DNA of 64,000 bases, from the NCBI RefSeq assembly GCF_954871325.1, contig NC_088775.1:61419561-61483560 (forward strand), in the 5' to 3' direction. The notes under the pieces are model-generated. The model was not told where the DNA came from. It saw only the letters and a list, made by a program, of their open reading frames with translations, and ran no database searches. Position numbers and translations under genes: made by a program. This document shows positions 39,001 through 54,000 of the stretch, piece by piece (the first letter of the stretch is position 1; the number at the start of each line of letters is the position of its first letter). Source of the DNA: Gordionus sp. m RMFG-2023 (Eukaryota; Nematomorpha; Gordioida; Chordodea; Parachordodidae).

Positions 39001-42000
39001 TGACGAAAATAGTTAACTTGCATCGATATTGATTTTAAAATAGAAAAAAAAGTTTACCCAAATTTTAAACAAGATTGTCTGGTGAAAATTGGTAAAAAAA
39101 TAATAATTTCTAACTTAGGATTAGATATTATGATATAAATTTTGCATATTAATTTCTGACCCGATGAACAAATGTAATAAAATGCCAATTTGCTCCTGTT
39201 TTTGGGGAAGAATCTATTATTACCATATGTTTTTCTATGGCATATACTCAGGCAATTTTAATTTTACAATCTACATTTTTACCCATTTACATCAAAGAAA
39301 TTTTAAAAATAACAATTATGACAATTGTCACTTTTCTATAGTACATCTTCACTAAATTTTTATTTAAACATGTTATTATTACTCATTTTAACATATTTTC
39401 ATCAACAAAAATCAAAAAACTTGAAAAATAATGATTATGACAATTGTCGCTTATCTAGAGTACATCTTCATTAAATTTTTATTTAAACATGTTATATATA
39501 CATATTTTAAAATATTTTCGTCAAAAAAATTCAAAAAACTTTAAGAATAACGATTATGACAATTGTCACTTTTCATTGGTACATCTTCACTAAATTTATA
39601 TTTACACATGTTATTAATACTTATTTTAACATATTTTCGTCAAAAAAATTTAAAAAATAACGAATATGACAATTGTCACTTTTCATTGTCTTCACTAAAT
39701 TTATATTTACACATGTTATTAATACTTATTTTAACATATTTTCGTCAAAAAAATTCAAAAAACTTTAAAAATAACCATTATGACAATGTCAATTTTCTAT
39801 GGTACATCTTCACTAAATTTTATTTAAACATGTTATCAATACTTATTTTAACATATTTTCTTCAAAAAAATTCAAAAAACTTATAAAATAACGATTATGA
39901 CAATTGTCACTTTTCTATGGTACATCTTCACTAAATTTTTATTTAAACATGTTTTTAATACTTATTTTAACATATTTTCTTCAAAAAAATTCCAAAAACT
40001 TATAAAATAACGATTATGATAATTGTCACTTTTCTATGGTACATCTTCACTAAGTTTTATTTAAACATGTTTTTACTACTTATTTTAACATATTTTCTTC
40101 AAAAAAATTCAAAAAACTTTAAAAATAACGATTATGACAAATGTCACTTTTCATTGGTACATCTTCACTAAATTTATATTTACACATGTTATTAATACTT
40201 ATTTTAACCTATTTTCTTCAAAAAAATTCAAAAAACTTATAAAATAACGATTATGACAATTGTCACTTTTCATTGATACATCTTCACTAAATTTATAATT
40301 AAACATGTTATTAATACTTATTTTAACCTATTTTCTTCAAAAAAATTCCAAAAACGTATAAAATAACGATTATGACAATTGTCAATTTTCTATGGTACAT
40401 CTTCACTAAATTTTTATTTAAACATGTTATTAATACTTATTTTAACATATTGTCGTCAAAAAAATTCAAAAAAAAAAATAACGATTATGACAATTGTCAC
40501 TTTTCTTTGGTACATCTTCACTAAATTTATATTTACACATGTTATTAATACTTATTTTAACCTATTTTCTTCAAAAAAATTCAAAAAACTTATAAAATAA
40601 CGATTATGACAATTGTCACATTAAAATATTATCCTTAAAAAGATCATATAAAATCATCAAAAAAGTTTCATAAAATCCACCTCATTTAATAAAAAAGATA
40701 ATTTAAAAAAAATGATAAAAAAATTATAAAAGATTTCACCTAAAAGATTGTTTATTTATCTAATAAAATTTACAATATAATTCCTCAATAAAAGATGTAT
40801 TTATAAAGAAGATTGTGAAAATCACTAATAAATTATATTAAAAAGAATATTACAATTTTACAATATAGCAGCATATTATTTTTTTTATTAAAATAACATC
40901 AAACAAATAAATTTATTTTCATTTCAAAATATAATAATATAAATAAAAAATATTAAATCATATCATGTTTATTTGTTGATAATAATAAAATATTTACATT
41001 AAATATAAATAAAATAAATTATTTTACTAAAATAAATAAATAATAATTAATACTAAGCATCGATGCAGAATTTTGACTAATTTTTAGCAGATTTATATAG
41101 GCTTAGCCGATTTTTAGGCTTAACCTAATTAGGCTTAGCCGATTTTTAGTTTTAGCCGATTTTTAGGCTTACCTAATTAGGCTTAGCCGATTTTTAGGCT
41201 TAGGCTAATAGGATTAGCCGATTTTTTTAGGCTTAGCCTAATTAGGCTTAGCCGATTTTTAGGCTTAGCCTTATTAGGCTTAGGCGTAGTTTTTAGCCGA
41301 TTACGCAACACTACTGATGAGCAAAAGTACTTATAAATTTTTATCAAAATTGAAAGAGGTCGGCTATAAAATCAATTTTCTTGCTCATTTATCATGGAAT
41401 GACCAAATAATGAAACTTGTAGTAATTTATTTTATGTTCTTCAAAAGTTTATTTTGCAAGAAAAATTAAAAGTAAAAATTTCTTCTTATCTGTTTATAAG
41501 GTTGAAATCAATCTTTTTTCTTCAATTCATAGAATGTTGTAGGCCAACCTCTTTTTAAATGCGAGGGTTAATTATTATCAGAGACCTGCAGAGGTACCAT
41601 TTGCACGGCCCGGCCCGGTTTTAAATTTTTTAGGCCCGGCCCGGATATTTTAAAAAAAATTTTTTACGGCCCGGCCCGGCCCGGATTTAAAAATTTAAGG
41701 CCCGGCCCGGATATTTTTTTAAAAAAAATTTCAGGCCTGGCTCGGAATTTTCAAAAATGACCTGGTATATACAAAAATTCACCTATGAGGTATTTTACCA
41801 TATTTTTCAGCGAGTATTATTGCTTATTATTTAAAAAATGCATGTAAAAAGCTAATATTTTGAGAATATTATATTAAATTTATAAAATTATAAATCAGTT
41901 ATTTATAAAAATGGATATTTTGAGCATACTATATTTTATATTGCATTTATAAAAACAAAACTAATATTCATAAAAATGGTAATAATATTTGTCATATACT

Positions 42001-45000
42001 ATATTTTATATTACATTTAAAAAAAATAAAACTAATATTTAATTTATAAAAATGGAAAATATTTTGAGAATATAATATATTGTATTTAATTTACTATTTA
42101 ATTTATAAAATAAAAATAAATCGCTATTTAAAAAAATGCATGTATAATAAATAGTATTTTGAAAATATAATCTAATTGCACAATATTAATATAATTTATT
42201 TTATAATATAAATTTTTAACAAAAGAAGATAATTGTATTATATAAAATTGTAAAAAAAAATAATAAAAATGTTGGATTAAAAATTTTCATGACTCAAGGT
42301 AAATATAATAAATGCAATAAATATTTGATAGTTTGCAAAGTAAAAAACCAGCATGATTAACGAAACCCTATACTCAAGAAAGATATTAAAAATTCACAAA
42401 TTATCATGAAGAAAGAGAAGCATATCTACCTTTTCAGGTTGAAGATTACTTCTTCTTTCTTCAAGAATTCTCCCAGTAGTGGAAAAATTCCGCTCACAGC
42501 TTGCACTTAAAGCAGGAATTGCCAATTTTGCTAAAATTGGAAATTCGCTTTGATGAGCCGCCCACCACTCTAACAAATTATCCACCTTAAATGTTTTATC
42601 TATTATTTATGTAATTATAATATTCATCATCGGGTATTGACATTTTACCAGAATTACCATCGCCCCATTTGTCATAAAACGATTCAGTTTTTATAACAAC
42701 AGTCGTAATTTGACTGGTCGATGGTATTTCATTTACTTCCTGAGCCTCTTGTAATTTAATATAATCTTTTATATAGTTTTCCCTCATTTTGCGACCTGTC
42801 CCTGACTACATACGTAATTGCTTGAATTTGGGACAGAGAAAAAGAGAAATAAAATGATACTTGTGTAAAACAAATTTTTCAATTAAAAAATGCTTTATAT
42901 TAAGTAAAATCAATTACTTTAAGAAGTGATAATCCTTTATTTGATTGTTTTGGTAAAATATATTCTAAAAATTTAGATATGAATTATAAAAAAATATATT
43001 AATAATACTTGAATATTGGGGCTTATTTAAGATATTCCTTTATTTGATTGTTTTGGTAAAATATGTTGTAAAAATTTAGATATGAATTATAAAAAAATAT
43101 ATTAATACTTTGAATAAATTTGCAGGAAATTAATAATTGGATCGATCTGTGGGTTGTTAGGTAGTGTTAACCATCGCCCAATATTATATTAATCATAACT
43201 ATAATATAATATAATCTTATAACCATTAACTCATAATGTAAAAATTTTTATAAAAAATATTAAGGCCCGGCCTGGCCCGGGTTTATTTAAAAAAATTTTT
43301 TTAGGCCCGGCCCGGATATGTTTAAAAAAATTTTTTTTAGGCCCGGCCCGGGTATATTTAGGGCCGGGCCGGGTTTAGGGCTGGGCCTGCAGGTCTCTGA
43401 TTATTATATTGGGTATCTAATCTATGTATTATTATGGTCAAAACAAAATAGAATTAAGGAGATAATAGAATATTTTATTCGAGTTCATTTTTGATCCATA
43501 TACTCCAAGCTCTAATAAATTTATTAATAAAATATTCCTTCAATTCATGATTTTTTTTTTGGGGGGGGGGTATTTAGTAACAATTAAATAGTTATAAAGT
43601 TTTTTAATATATCGGATTGTTTTTTCTAATTTTGCTTGTAAAATTTATAAAAAATGGGAATGTAACATTTAATATAAATAATCAAGAAAATGTAATGAAT
43701 ATTTTTATATTTTCATTTGTAATATATTGCAATTTTGTGTGATCACATATAAAATCCACGACATAGTAATCTTGTAATCAAATGCATAGGAAATTCTTGA
43801 TTTTTAGCATACTGATTTGTTTAGTTAAAAAAATTGTGCAAACATAGAAATCAATATTTCCTATATAGATATTCTCTATATCATTTTTCATTGACAGATT
43901 ATATTCTTTTTATTGATCTCTAGGATAATTGCATTTCTGGGGATAGTCAGCAAACACTGCCTGAATTAATTAACATTACTACGCCCTTGAATACCCTGAT
44001 GCCTGCCAATAAACCCTTTCAAAAACAGCACTATAATCATCTTATAAAACAACCTTCTAGTGATTCCTATATATGGACACACCACCATTCGAATATAAGA
44101 CATATCAACAATAGTGGTGACACTAACAATATGTCTCATACTCCAAGTGATAAACTATTCAATACCATCAACCCATTTTTAAATTACAACAGTCTTAAGG
44201 AAAGCAGTACCACCATAAACGGACTGTATCCTCAAAATGTTGGGATTTCACCCTTTGTGCCTCCTTTGTTGCAGGCTAATCACCAACCTCCTTGCATCAA
44301 TACTAATATCAACGTTATGTCCTCCAAAACTTCCAGCAATAAAATGATGCACTTTAATTATGGCATGCCTCAGTACCTTTATCAGTACCCTTCGGCTTAT
44401 AATGGGGTACCCAATTTGAACAATTCTCATATCAACGGTTTTAAATACAATCATCCCTCCCCAAACAATTTTAATCACTTGTACAAAAATTTGGGCTTTA
44501 AGGGCACTATGTCTAGCTTACCACTTACTTACAACACCAATTATGCTTTGAATAACAATCTTGCCATTGGTAAATCCAATTCCAACATAGGATCAAGCTA
44601 TAACAGAAAAAAACAAGCACTCAGTGATCCATTCAGGTAAATTAAAAAATTATTATTTAAATTCAGTCAATTTTTTTATGAGTCAATCTTCTATAAATAC
44701 TAAAATTAGCTCGAATTCCTTAATTTGAAATTCTAGTGAGGAATGTTAGTGAAAGTGATTAGTATCTTCTAAAAAAATGTTTTCATTTTTTATGATTGTT
44801 GTTATGATGTGAATACCTTGAATTTTTTAGTTAACAAACCATCACATCAATAGCCTAAACTTCTAAGCTTTAAGTGTGATAGTATTAAGACCGATATTTA
44901 GAGTTTTTAAAAATATCAGATTGGGCTAATACCTGTAAAAAACCGATACGATTTTACTTTTTTTGTTATTTTATGTTATATACTAGCTGATAACCCATCA

Positions 45001-48000
45001 AGAATGACTGGGAATTAGAATTTTCTCCTTATGGATAAATTAAGTTACTTTCATTTGACGATGGATCAGAATAGTCAAATGAGAGGAATAGATTATCCAT
45101 ATTCATTCTTCTAAGATTTCTATAATTATTTAGAGAAACGGCCAAATATATTATGAAAAATATATAATAAAAAAAATATTATTTGTAAATTATGATATTT
45201 ATCAATTCTTTTAACAAATTTTCCACATTCAAACGATATGGTTCTTGCCCTCCCTCTTTGTATATCTACATTCATCAGAATCATTTAAATGCTTTAAACC
45301 CTTCCTAAATACTCTTTAAAAAAAGACCTGCCATCATAGATTCGAATCAATTATGGGAGCAAACCTGATTATCTCACAAACACTGTGGTGATATCCACCC
45401 CATTGCAATGGGCTGATAGAAGATTATTAGCAAAAATGATTGTCACAGGTCAATACCCAGGGTCGGGTCCTAATTTATTAAGTATACGTACCAGTTAGGA
45501 TTTAATGTTAAGGGATAAGGCAAAATAGCTTCACATGCCATTTATATTATATCCAAAATCCTCCTCCTAACATGGCTATTATAAAGTAGACTTTAAAAAT
45601 GTTATAACAAATTTTATAAATTGTTTTTATCGCAAATGTCCTGTTTATTCAAAATTCCTAGAGACATATTGTAACATTAAAACTCCTTTATTCAGCCCAC
45701 ATGTCATAGATTCTGACGAAAGGATGCAGGGGGCACACATCCTCATATTTTACTTTGGTATTCATTGTCTTCATCTATTATCTTAAATCTAAATTTGATT
45801 TGGATATAAATTTTTGGTATCTTGATGATGGAACAATCTGTGATGCTCTTCCTAAAATAATTGGTTTTTAATTTCTTGAAGCCAATTTGACTCATTCTTA
45901 ATAAGTCAAAATCCAAAATTTGTTTCCATGATAACAATATACAAAACCCTCATCTAGCAAGATTAAATTTTTTATTGAGTACATAAATAATAAAAATTAA
46001 AAAAATAAGGAAATTAATATAATTAAAAAAAGTATATTTAAACATGTTTCAAATATTTGTTCATATTGAATGCAATAAGTATATATGTATATACATATAT
46101 ATACATATATACACATATATACACATATATACACATATATACACATATTATAAGAATAATAAAAATTTTGGAATTAACTCATCAAAATAAGGTAAATTTT
46201 TGATTCACACCTCATATAGGCTTATCAAATTAAGGAGAATATTAATTCCTTGTCATTCTTATGGGACATCAGCTAGTAATCATATAAAATGTAAATATTT
46301 ATTAGATTGTGGGAATGGATTCTTCCTTTAGGGTTTTTTAAATGGAACCTACAAAGCACTCCTTTGTAAATTCTTATCCACATAGTTTTAAATAAGTTTA
46401 TATCTTCTCATGATTAGTGAAGGTCAAAGGTCCGGTCCTATCGGTCTTAGACCGGGACCGATTGTTAGACCGATCTTTTTTTGAGGACCGTGGTCCGGAC
46501 CAGTCTTTTTATTTTTTACGATCCAGACCACGGTCCAGACTGGTCTTTTATTATTATATAAGTTTGCTTTACTATTCAATTAATATAATTTTTTTGTATA
46601 TTTTATTTTATGATATTTTTCTAGATGAGTTATTTTAGATTTTGTTAATTTTTATTTTACAATATGAAAACCATAAGTTTGTCCAAGAAACATTTTACTT
46701 ATAGTTCCAACAAAAAACAGTGTTCATTACAGTACCAAATTTAATGTATCTTCAGCAACAAGTAACAAAATAATTGTTTATAATTTTTTAGGCAATAAAT
46801 TAATCAAAATAAGCAGTATTATTATTAAAATATTTTGGTTATTATTTATATAGTTCTATTTTTTCTTAAGAAACTGTCTGAATAATTCATTGTCAAAATA
46901 ACTTCACCTTATTCTTAATAAAACAATTAGGTACCTTAAGCAGACATCTGATAAAACATAAAATATATACTTCTAATGATGAATCTTAATTTTAATATGC
47001 CCTCCACAAGCTCAAAATCACTTTCTGCAATTTTTAACCTAATTTGATTTGTTTTATCATTTTATTAAATATAAGAGTATTATATAAACAATAAAATTTA
47101 TCCAATGGTATAGAAGAAAGTGATTTTGTACTTGTGGAGGGCATATTAAAATTTAGAGTAGATTGTGTTTTTGAGTTATTTTCATTTTTATATTTTATGT
47201 TTTATCAGATGTCTGCTTAAGGATGACATTATATGTCATTGGCTTAAGGTTAATAAAATAACTAGGTTAAATTATTTTGACAATGAATTATTCAGACAGT
47301 TATTTAAGAAAAAATAGAACTATATAAATAATAACCAAAATATTTTAATATTACTGCTTATTTTGATTAATATATTGCTTAAAAAATTATAAACAATTAT
47401 TTTGTTACTTGTTGCTGACGATATATTAAATTTGGTACTGCAGTGAACACATACTCTATGTTTTTTATTGGGACTATAAGTAAAATGTTTCTTGGACAAA
47501 CTTATGGTTTTCATATTGTAAAATAAAAATTAACAAAATTTAAAATAACTCCTCTAGAAAAATATCATAAAATAAAATATACAAAAAAATTATATTAATT
47601 GAATAGTAAAGCAAACTTAAACAATAATATAAGCGTAAAAATAAAAAGACCTTCCAGACCACGGTCCTCAAAAAAAGATTGGTCCAGTCCCGGTCTAAGA
47701 CCGATCCGGACCGTTGACCTTCACTAATATGGATCTATTCTTCATGATGATCCTGATTATAAGAAAATATATTTTGATACAGGTACTGGGGTTAGGCTAT
47801 ATTTTAATTATTTTAAATACCCTGGCTAGGCCTAAAAATTACCCTAAAGGACGAAACCATCAAGTTGGATTAAGAAGAAAAAAAATACCAAGTTGATTAA
47901 GAAAAAAAAGATCTTTGCTGGGATTCGAACCCAAAGCCATCAGATTTGTTAGCTTCGTTCTTGCCGATTAAGCAAGCCACAGATGCTTTTCAAAATTAAT

Positions 48001-51000
48001 TTTAAATATATATTATAGATTGTGACACTGTGAGTGTAACACGGCTTTTATATATATTATAGATAGATAGATTATAGATAGATAGATTATAGATAGATAT
48101 TATTTTTTATTTCATAATTTACAAGTTTATGTAAAAAATATTAAAATAATACATAAAGAGCCAAATCAACCAATATGATAATTTTTAAATAAATGAGCAG
48201 ACAGATGTACCAAAACTTGCCCATTGCATACCTCTTGCCAAGATGACATAGGAAACAGTAGATCATAATGGATTTTACCTTTACCAAAGAATCTATTTCT
48301 AAATGATATGCTTCTGCCACTTTTATTTTCCCATGCATTTACCACCAGAGGTCTGCAAATGAACATTTTCAAGCCCAATGGGAATTTAGTTAATGCCCAT
48401 CCCAAAGGATGGAACCACCAAGTTGGATTAAAAAAAATACCAAGTTGGATTAAAAAAAAATATACCAAGTTGGGTTAAGAAAAAAATGTTTGTTGGAATT
48501 CGAACCCAATGCCTTCAGATTTGTAAACGAATCTCTAGCCGATTAGGCCACACACGCTTTTCCAAATAACGACTTTTTAAATATATATTATAAATTATGA
48601 CAGTGTGACTAGGCTCCTATATATATTATATATTATAGATAATTATATAGTTTATTATACATTATTATAATATTTCAAAAGATTTATTTTTTATTTTTAA
48701 CAATAGAAATGCACACTACCCCCTAAATTAAAGAATCTTCATATCTAGATGGTATAATAACATATTTTCATATTTTATATAGTAGAGCTTGGTTGGGTTA
48801 TGATTGACCCATTTGTTGATTATTTTTCAAACCCCATAAAAGGTTGGGTTTTTATGAAGCCCACTATTTTAAAAATGCTAATTTATGTCTGTGTTTGTTT
48901 GGATAACTCTGATAATGGATATTTTATCCCTTGTGGATCCACTCGACTATTGGAGAAAATGCTGAATATCCAACTGCATGTAAATATTTGGCGCCTCCTG
49001 CAACAAGTGTCCCATCATGATCTATTTTCAGTACGGCAGGGGATATTGATAGTCCATATCGTAGATTATGCCAGAAAAGCTAGAGGCTCTCATATTTATT
49101 AAAAAATCTAATATATTATAATTTTATATATTAAATATTACAATTTTATGATTCATACCAACACATAATATTATTCAAAATAAAATCGATACATTATTAT
49201 AATATATTTTTTTTTATCAAATATAATATTATTTTAAATAGTCTTAATTGTAGAAATATAAATATTAAAATAAAATTAAATGCATATTCGTTTTTTTCAT
49301 AGAAAATATGGGTTTTTTAAATTACATTTAGTTCAAGGGGGGGGGGTTTGGTATAAAAAATCAATATAAATATATCGGATCAGTTTTGAACCAATATTCG
49401 ATCGGCGAAAAATGTGGATCGGTACAACACTAATTATTATTATGTATATGTACCTTTATTGGAAAATCAAGGATATAAAATCCTTCATTAAACTATTATT
49501 TTTATTAATTTACGATAAATACTAAGGCTGTTCTTATCCTAAAATTTTTCACTACCTCGATATTACTAAAAAATCGATCTGATATTTATATTGATTTTTA
49601 TTTACCATATCTTTATATCAATGTCATAAATATTTATATTTCAAAAAAGCAAAATAACTTAAAATAATGATTAAGTGTATATTATTTTTTTATTTCCAAA
49701 AGTCAATAATCTCATTTAAAATGCAATGTTTATAGGTGAATATAGTGTTGTTGCCCTATTTAGATTTTTAAAAGGGCTAAATCAAAATTTTAGCCAAAAT
49801 ATTATTACTTATAAAATAACCAAAAACAATAAAAAAATATCGACCCGATCCGATATTTTTTGAAAACGTTAAATATTGGAACAACCCTAATAGTTTACTG
49901 ATATACGGTAATATTCATGATATTGATTGAACTTTACCGATATTCACAAATGACAAAACCGAAGGAAGAAGGTGCTGTTAATATTTATTTTTTAAAATTT
50001 ACTTCTATAAATTTCAGAGACCTGCAGGCCCAGAATCCGGCCTGAAATGGGCCTAAATGACTTAAAATTCGGGCCGGCTTAAAAATTTTAAAAGATAAAT
50101 TTGTACCAGACTTAAAAATTATATCAATTGATCAATGGGAAAATTTGGGAAATTTTTAATGAAGTTGTTAATATTCATTTTAGGGATGCACCGATATTTT
50201 ATACTGGATCGGATCGGGCCGATATTTCACCCATTTTAAAATATCAGTTATCGGCAAATATTATAAAATTTTCCGATCCGATCCAATAAATAGCGTTTTT
50301 AACAAAAATAAAATAATATAAATATTTTTAGAAAAAGTTATATCTAAAAAACCATTTATTTTTATAAATAAAATCGAAATGCATTTTTATGTTTTATTTT
50401 TTTAATAGTAATAATTAGTTAATAAACATTCTGCCATAGTTATTTTTTTTCGCATTCTGTTTAAAAAAGTGTTCAATAATCTTCAGAATGTGTTTTTAGT
50501 GATGCTAGTGATATTGACAGTCCCCATCGCCGCAGATTGATCTCTGATAAATTGGAAATTTTGGTATTTCTAAAAAGAAATCTTCGATATTTTAATTTTA
50601 AATATTAATTTCAAATTTCATAATATATTTGTTTATTACTAATTATGTAAATAGATTAATGTTATTATATAAATAAGTAATTTATATCAATAAAAATATT
50701 TTATATACTTTTAGAATTGCAATTGAATTGAATATAAACTATAACTGTTCATTATAATATATTTAAATGACATATGTTATGGTAACAGTAAAATTATAGA
50801 TGTTATACTAATAAAAAGTATACTAAAAAATTGGCATCTTTAAAGAATACAAAATTAGATATGATATCGGATCGGTTATCGGCCGATATCAATTTAATAT
50901 CGGATCGGATCGGCCTCCAAAAAGTGGTATCGGTACACCCCTAATTCATTTATTGCTTATATTTTCAATTTCATTTGCAAAATACAATCAACATTATTAA

Positions 51001-54000
51001 AGAAATTTTAAAAATTTTTTGTTGGGACATAATGATCAAAAATAAAAATTCGGGCAGAGCTTTAAAGGCGTCTTTGAATTATAATTAATATTTCGATACT
51101 TATAAAAGTAAAAAGAAATAGGAAAAGGACTTTCTTATTAGTTTTAAAATTTGTAAATCAATTTTTTTTATCAATGGCCTCAAAATAGGCTAAATTTTTT
51201 TAAATATAGGGTTATTTGTCATTTTTAATATCATTTACCTATACTAGCGTTGGCTGATTAATTCAGCCCGATTTAAAATAATCAAATAATATATTCATAA
51301 TACGAATAATTCGATTTTTTAAAAATAATTCGAATTTATTAATAAGACAATTATTTTTCAGATATATTATTTAGTACAAAAATTTTCTATATCTTAAATA
51401 AGTATTGTTAACTTTTCCGTCCGACCTTTTTAATTTTAATAATTATATACTGAGGGAAAATCGTTCGACATCGAGTCAAAAATTTTAGCCTTTTAGCACT
51501 AATAGTTTCTGAGATATTCATGGTCAAAATTGTCAAAAATGACCTTTTTGAAAAAATACTATTTTTTAAAATTGAGATAAAGTTAAAAAATAATGATGCT
51601 TAAATTAAATATATGTCCTTTTATAACTTTTATATGCATTTTAGTAGGGGTGTACCGATACCATTTTTTGGAGGCCGATCCGATCTGATCAGATATTTTA
51701 GATTATAAATTGATATCGGCCGATAACCGATCCGATATCATATCTAATTTTGTATTCTGCAAAGATACCGATTTTAATTTTTAATATACTTTTTATTAGT
51801 ACAACATCTATAATTTTACTATACCATAACATATGTCATTTAAATATATTATAATGGTCAGTTATAGTTTATATTCATTTCAATTGCTATTATTTATATA
51901 ATAAGTAATAACATTAATCTATTTACATAATTAGTAATAAAAAAATATATTATGAAATTTGAAATTAATATTTAAAATTAATATATCGAATATTTCTTTT
52001 TATATCAGAGATATGTCGGCGGTGATGGGGACTGTTAATATCACTAGCATCACTAAAAATAGATACTGAAGAGATTAATGAACACTTTTTTAAACAGAAT
52101 GCGAAAAAAATAACTATATTGCAGAATGTTTATTAACTAATTATTTCTATTAAAAAAATTAAACATAAAAATGTATTTCGATTTTATTTATAAAAATAAA
52201 TGGTTTTTTAGATATAATTTTTTTTAAATTTTGTTAAAAGCGCCATTTTATATCGGATCGGAAAATTTTATAATATTTGCCGATAACCGATATTTTAAAA
52301 TGAGCGAAATATCGGCCCGATCCTATCCGATATAAAATATCGGTACATCCCTACATTTTAGTAAACATTTGGGATAAAATAATAATATTGCTGTATCCAC
52401 GTTATAAGTTTTGAACCTAAAAGCTCCAGGTGTTTCATTTTCCAAATTTCTTTGAATTTAATATTTTATGATACATATATCTATTTACAAAAAAACTTAT
52501 GACAACCATGGGTTTTTTAGTATTGCGATTTAACCCTCTATTGCGCGACATATTAATAAACTAAAAATAATTTAAAAAAAAAAATTTTTTTAAACCGTAA
52601 AAAAATTTTTAATGTGTGTTTTAAACAGGGCTGGCAAGTCGATCAATTGACCGGTCAAATTCGGTCAATTGACAGTTAGGTCAAATACTCTAAAATGTTG
52701 TTGGTGAATAACTATATTTATATAATGAACTAATATGTATAAAGTATATTTATCCATCTAATTTATTTACAAATTATTTTACAATATATTTTATTAGGCA
52801 TCTATTTAATTATAATTTTATATAAAAATATAAAATTTTCATATTAAAATATTAAGAATTTTTTTCATTATTAATTTGATTGAATCTAAATATATAAATA
52901 AATATAAAAATTTAACTTAAGTATAGTTTGAGTAAATTGCTAATTGCCAATTTATATTACATTATGTACAATTATCCAAACAAGTTGGGCATCATCAATA
53001 ATATATAATGAGCAAATACAAATATGCAACAAAGCTCTGAAAGCAGCTGTTGAAGAAGTTGGATATTTGTCCGAGAGAAATTATCAATAATATATAATAT
53101 ATTAAATTATATATTTTGGACAAAAAATTTAAAATTTTAAACTATTCTGGCTCACTTAAAAAATGAGATGCTTAATTTAGAAAACACATAATACAATCAT
53201 GTCCATGATTTTATAATTTTCCAACCTAAAGAAAAAATATTAAAGATTAGTTTGAAAAAGAAAACATCAAATACATGTGCTCACACTGCACTGCTGATTA
53301 TTGATCCCCAATATAAGGGGCATCTTTCTTGAGTTTGATGAAGTATATGACATAAAAATTAGTCGTTTCATAAAAAGATGATCATTAAAATATTTTATAA
53401 ATTTCAGAAGTAAAAGCGTCGTATAGCCAAAATGTAGAAACCAGTAATTTTCATAAAAAACAATCAGATTTCGGGCTCAGTTGTTGTAATGGGCTTTGTT
53501 CACTTTTAATATTAAGAGAAATGTCTAAGAAATCAGATTGAAGATCTCGACAACCAGGAAATTTGTAGGAGTATATCATAACCTAAGATTGATTAAAAAA
53601 TGTTAAAAAAAATAAGATTGATTATAAATTAGAACAAGGTTATGCCATGGAAAGCGAAACATTAATTATAGAATTTAAAAAATAATTTAATATACATACA
53701 TTTTTTATCCTAAACAACATTTATTTGAATTTGACCATATTTGACTGGTCAAATATCGGTCAATTGACCGAATCTTATTTGACCGGTCAAATGCACAACC
53801 CTGGTTTTAAATACACAATGCGTATAAAAAGTATTATATTTTTTCAATTTCAAACCTATTACAAAATAAAGACATATAATTTTATTATATGATAAATAAT
53901 GTAATAAAACAAATTTATATTAATTTATGAAATAATTTAAAACAATAGTTTTTTGTAGTAAAACATAATGATACACCATATTTGATACCAATCACTTCGT

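Noticed and set aside
39164-40600. Open frames in the right arm of the foldback hAT
   Set aside because: Pure translation of the 119-bp noncoding repeat; copies are interrupted at random.
41314-41330. Hammerhead-type CTGATGAG core beside the foldback element
   Set aside because: The octamer is the hAT target duplication, also present at 37048; the required GAAA and stems are absent.
45320-45480. Possible tRNA or SINE, because of GATTCGAATC and GC-richer sequence
   Set aside because: The box-B-like motif lacks flanking GG/CC and no box A lies at the right distance on either strand.
48141-48468. Two overlapping - strand open frames (65 and 100 codons)
   Set aside because: They overlap SINE copy 2 and its tail. 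No domain was recognised, and the compositions differ between frames as expected by chance.
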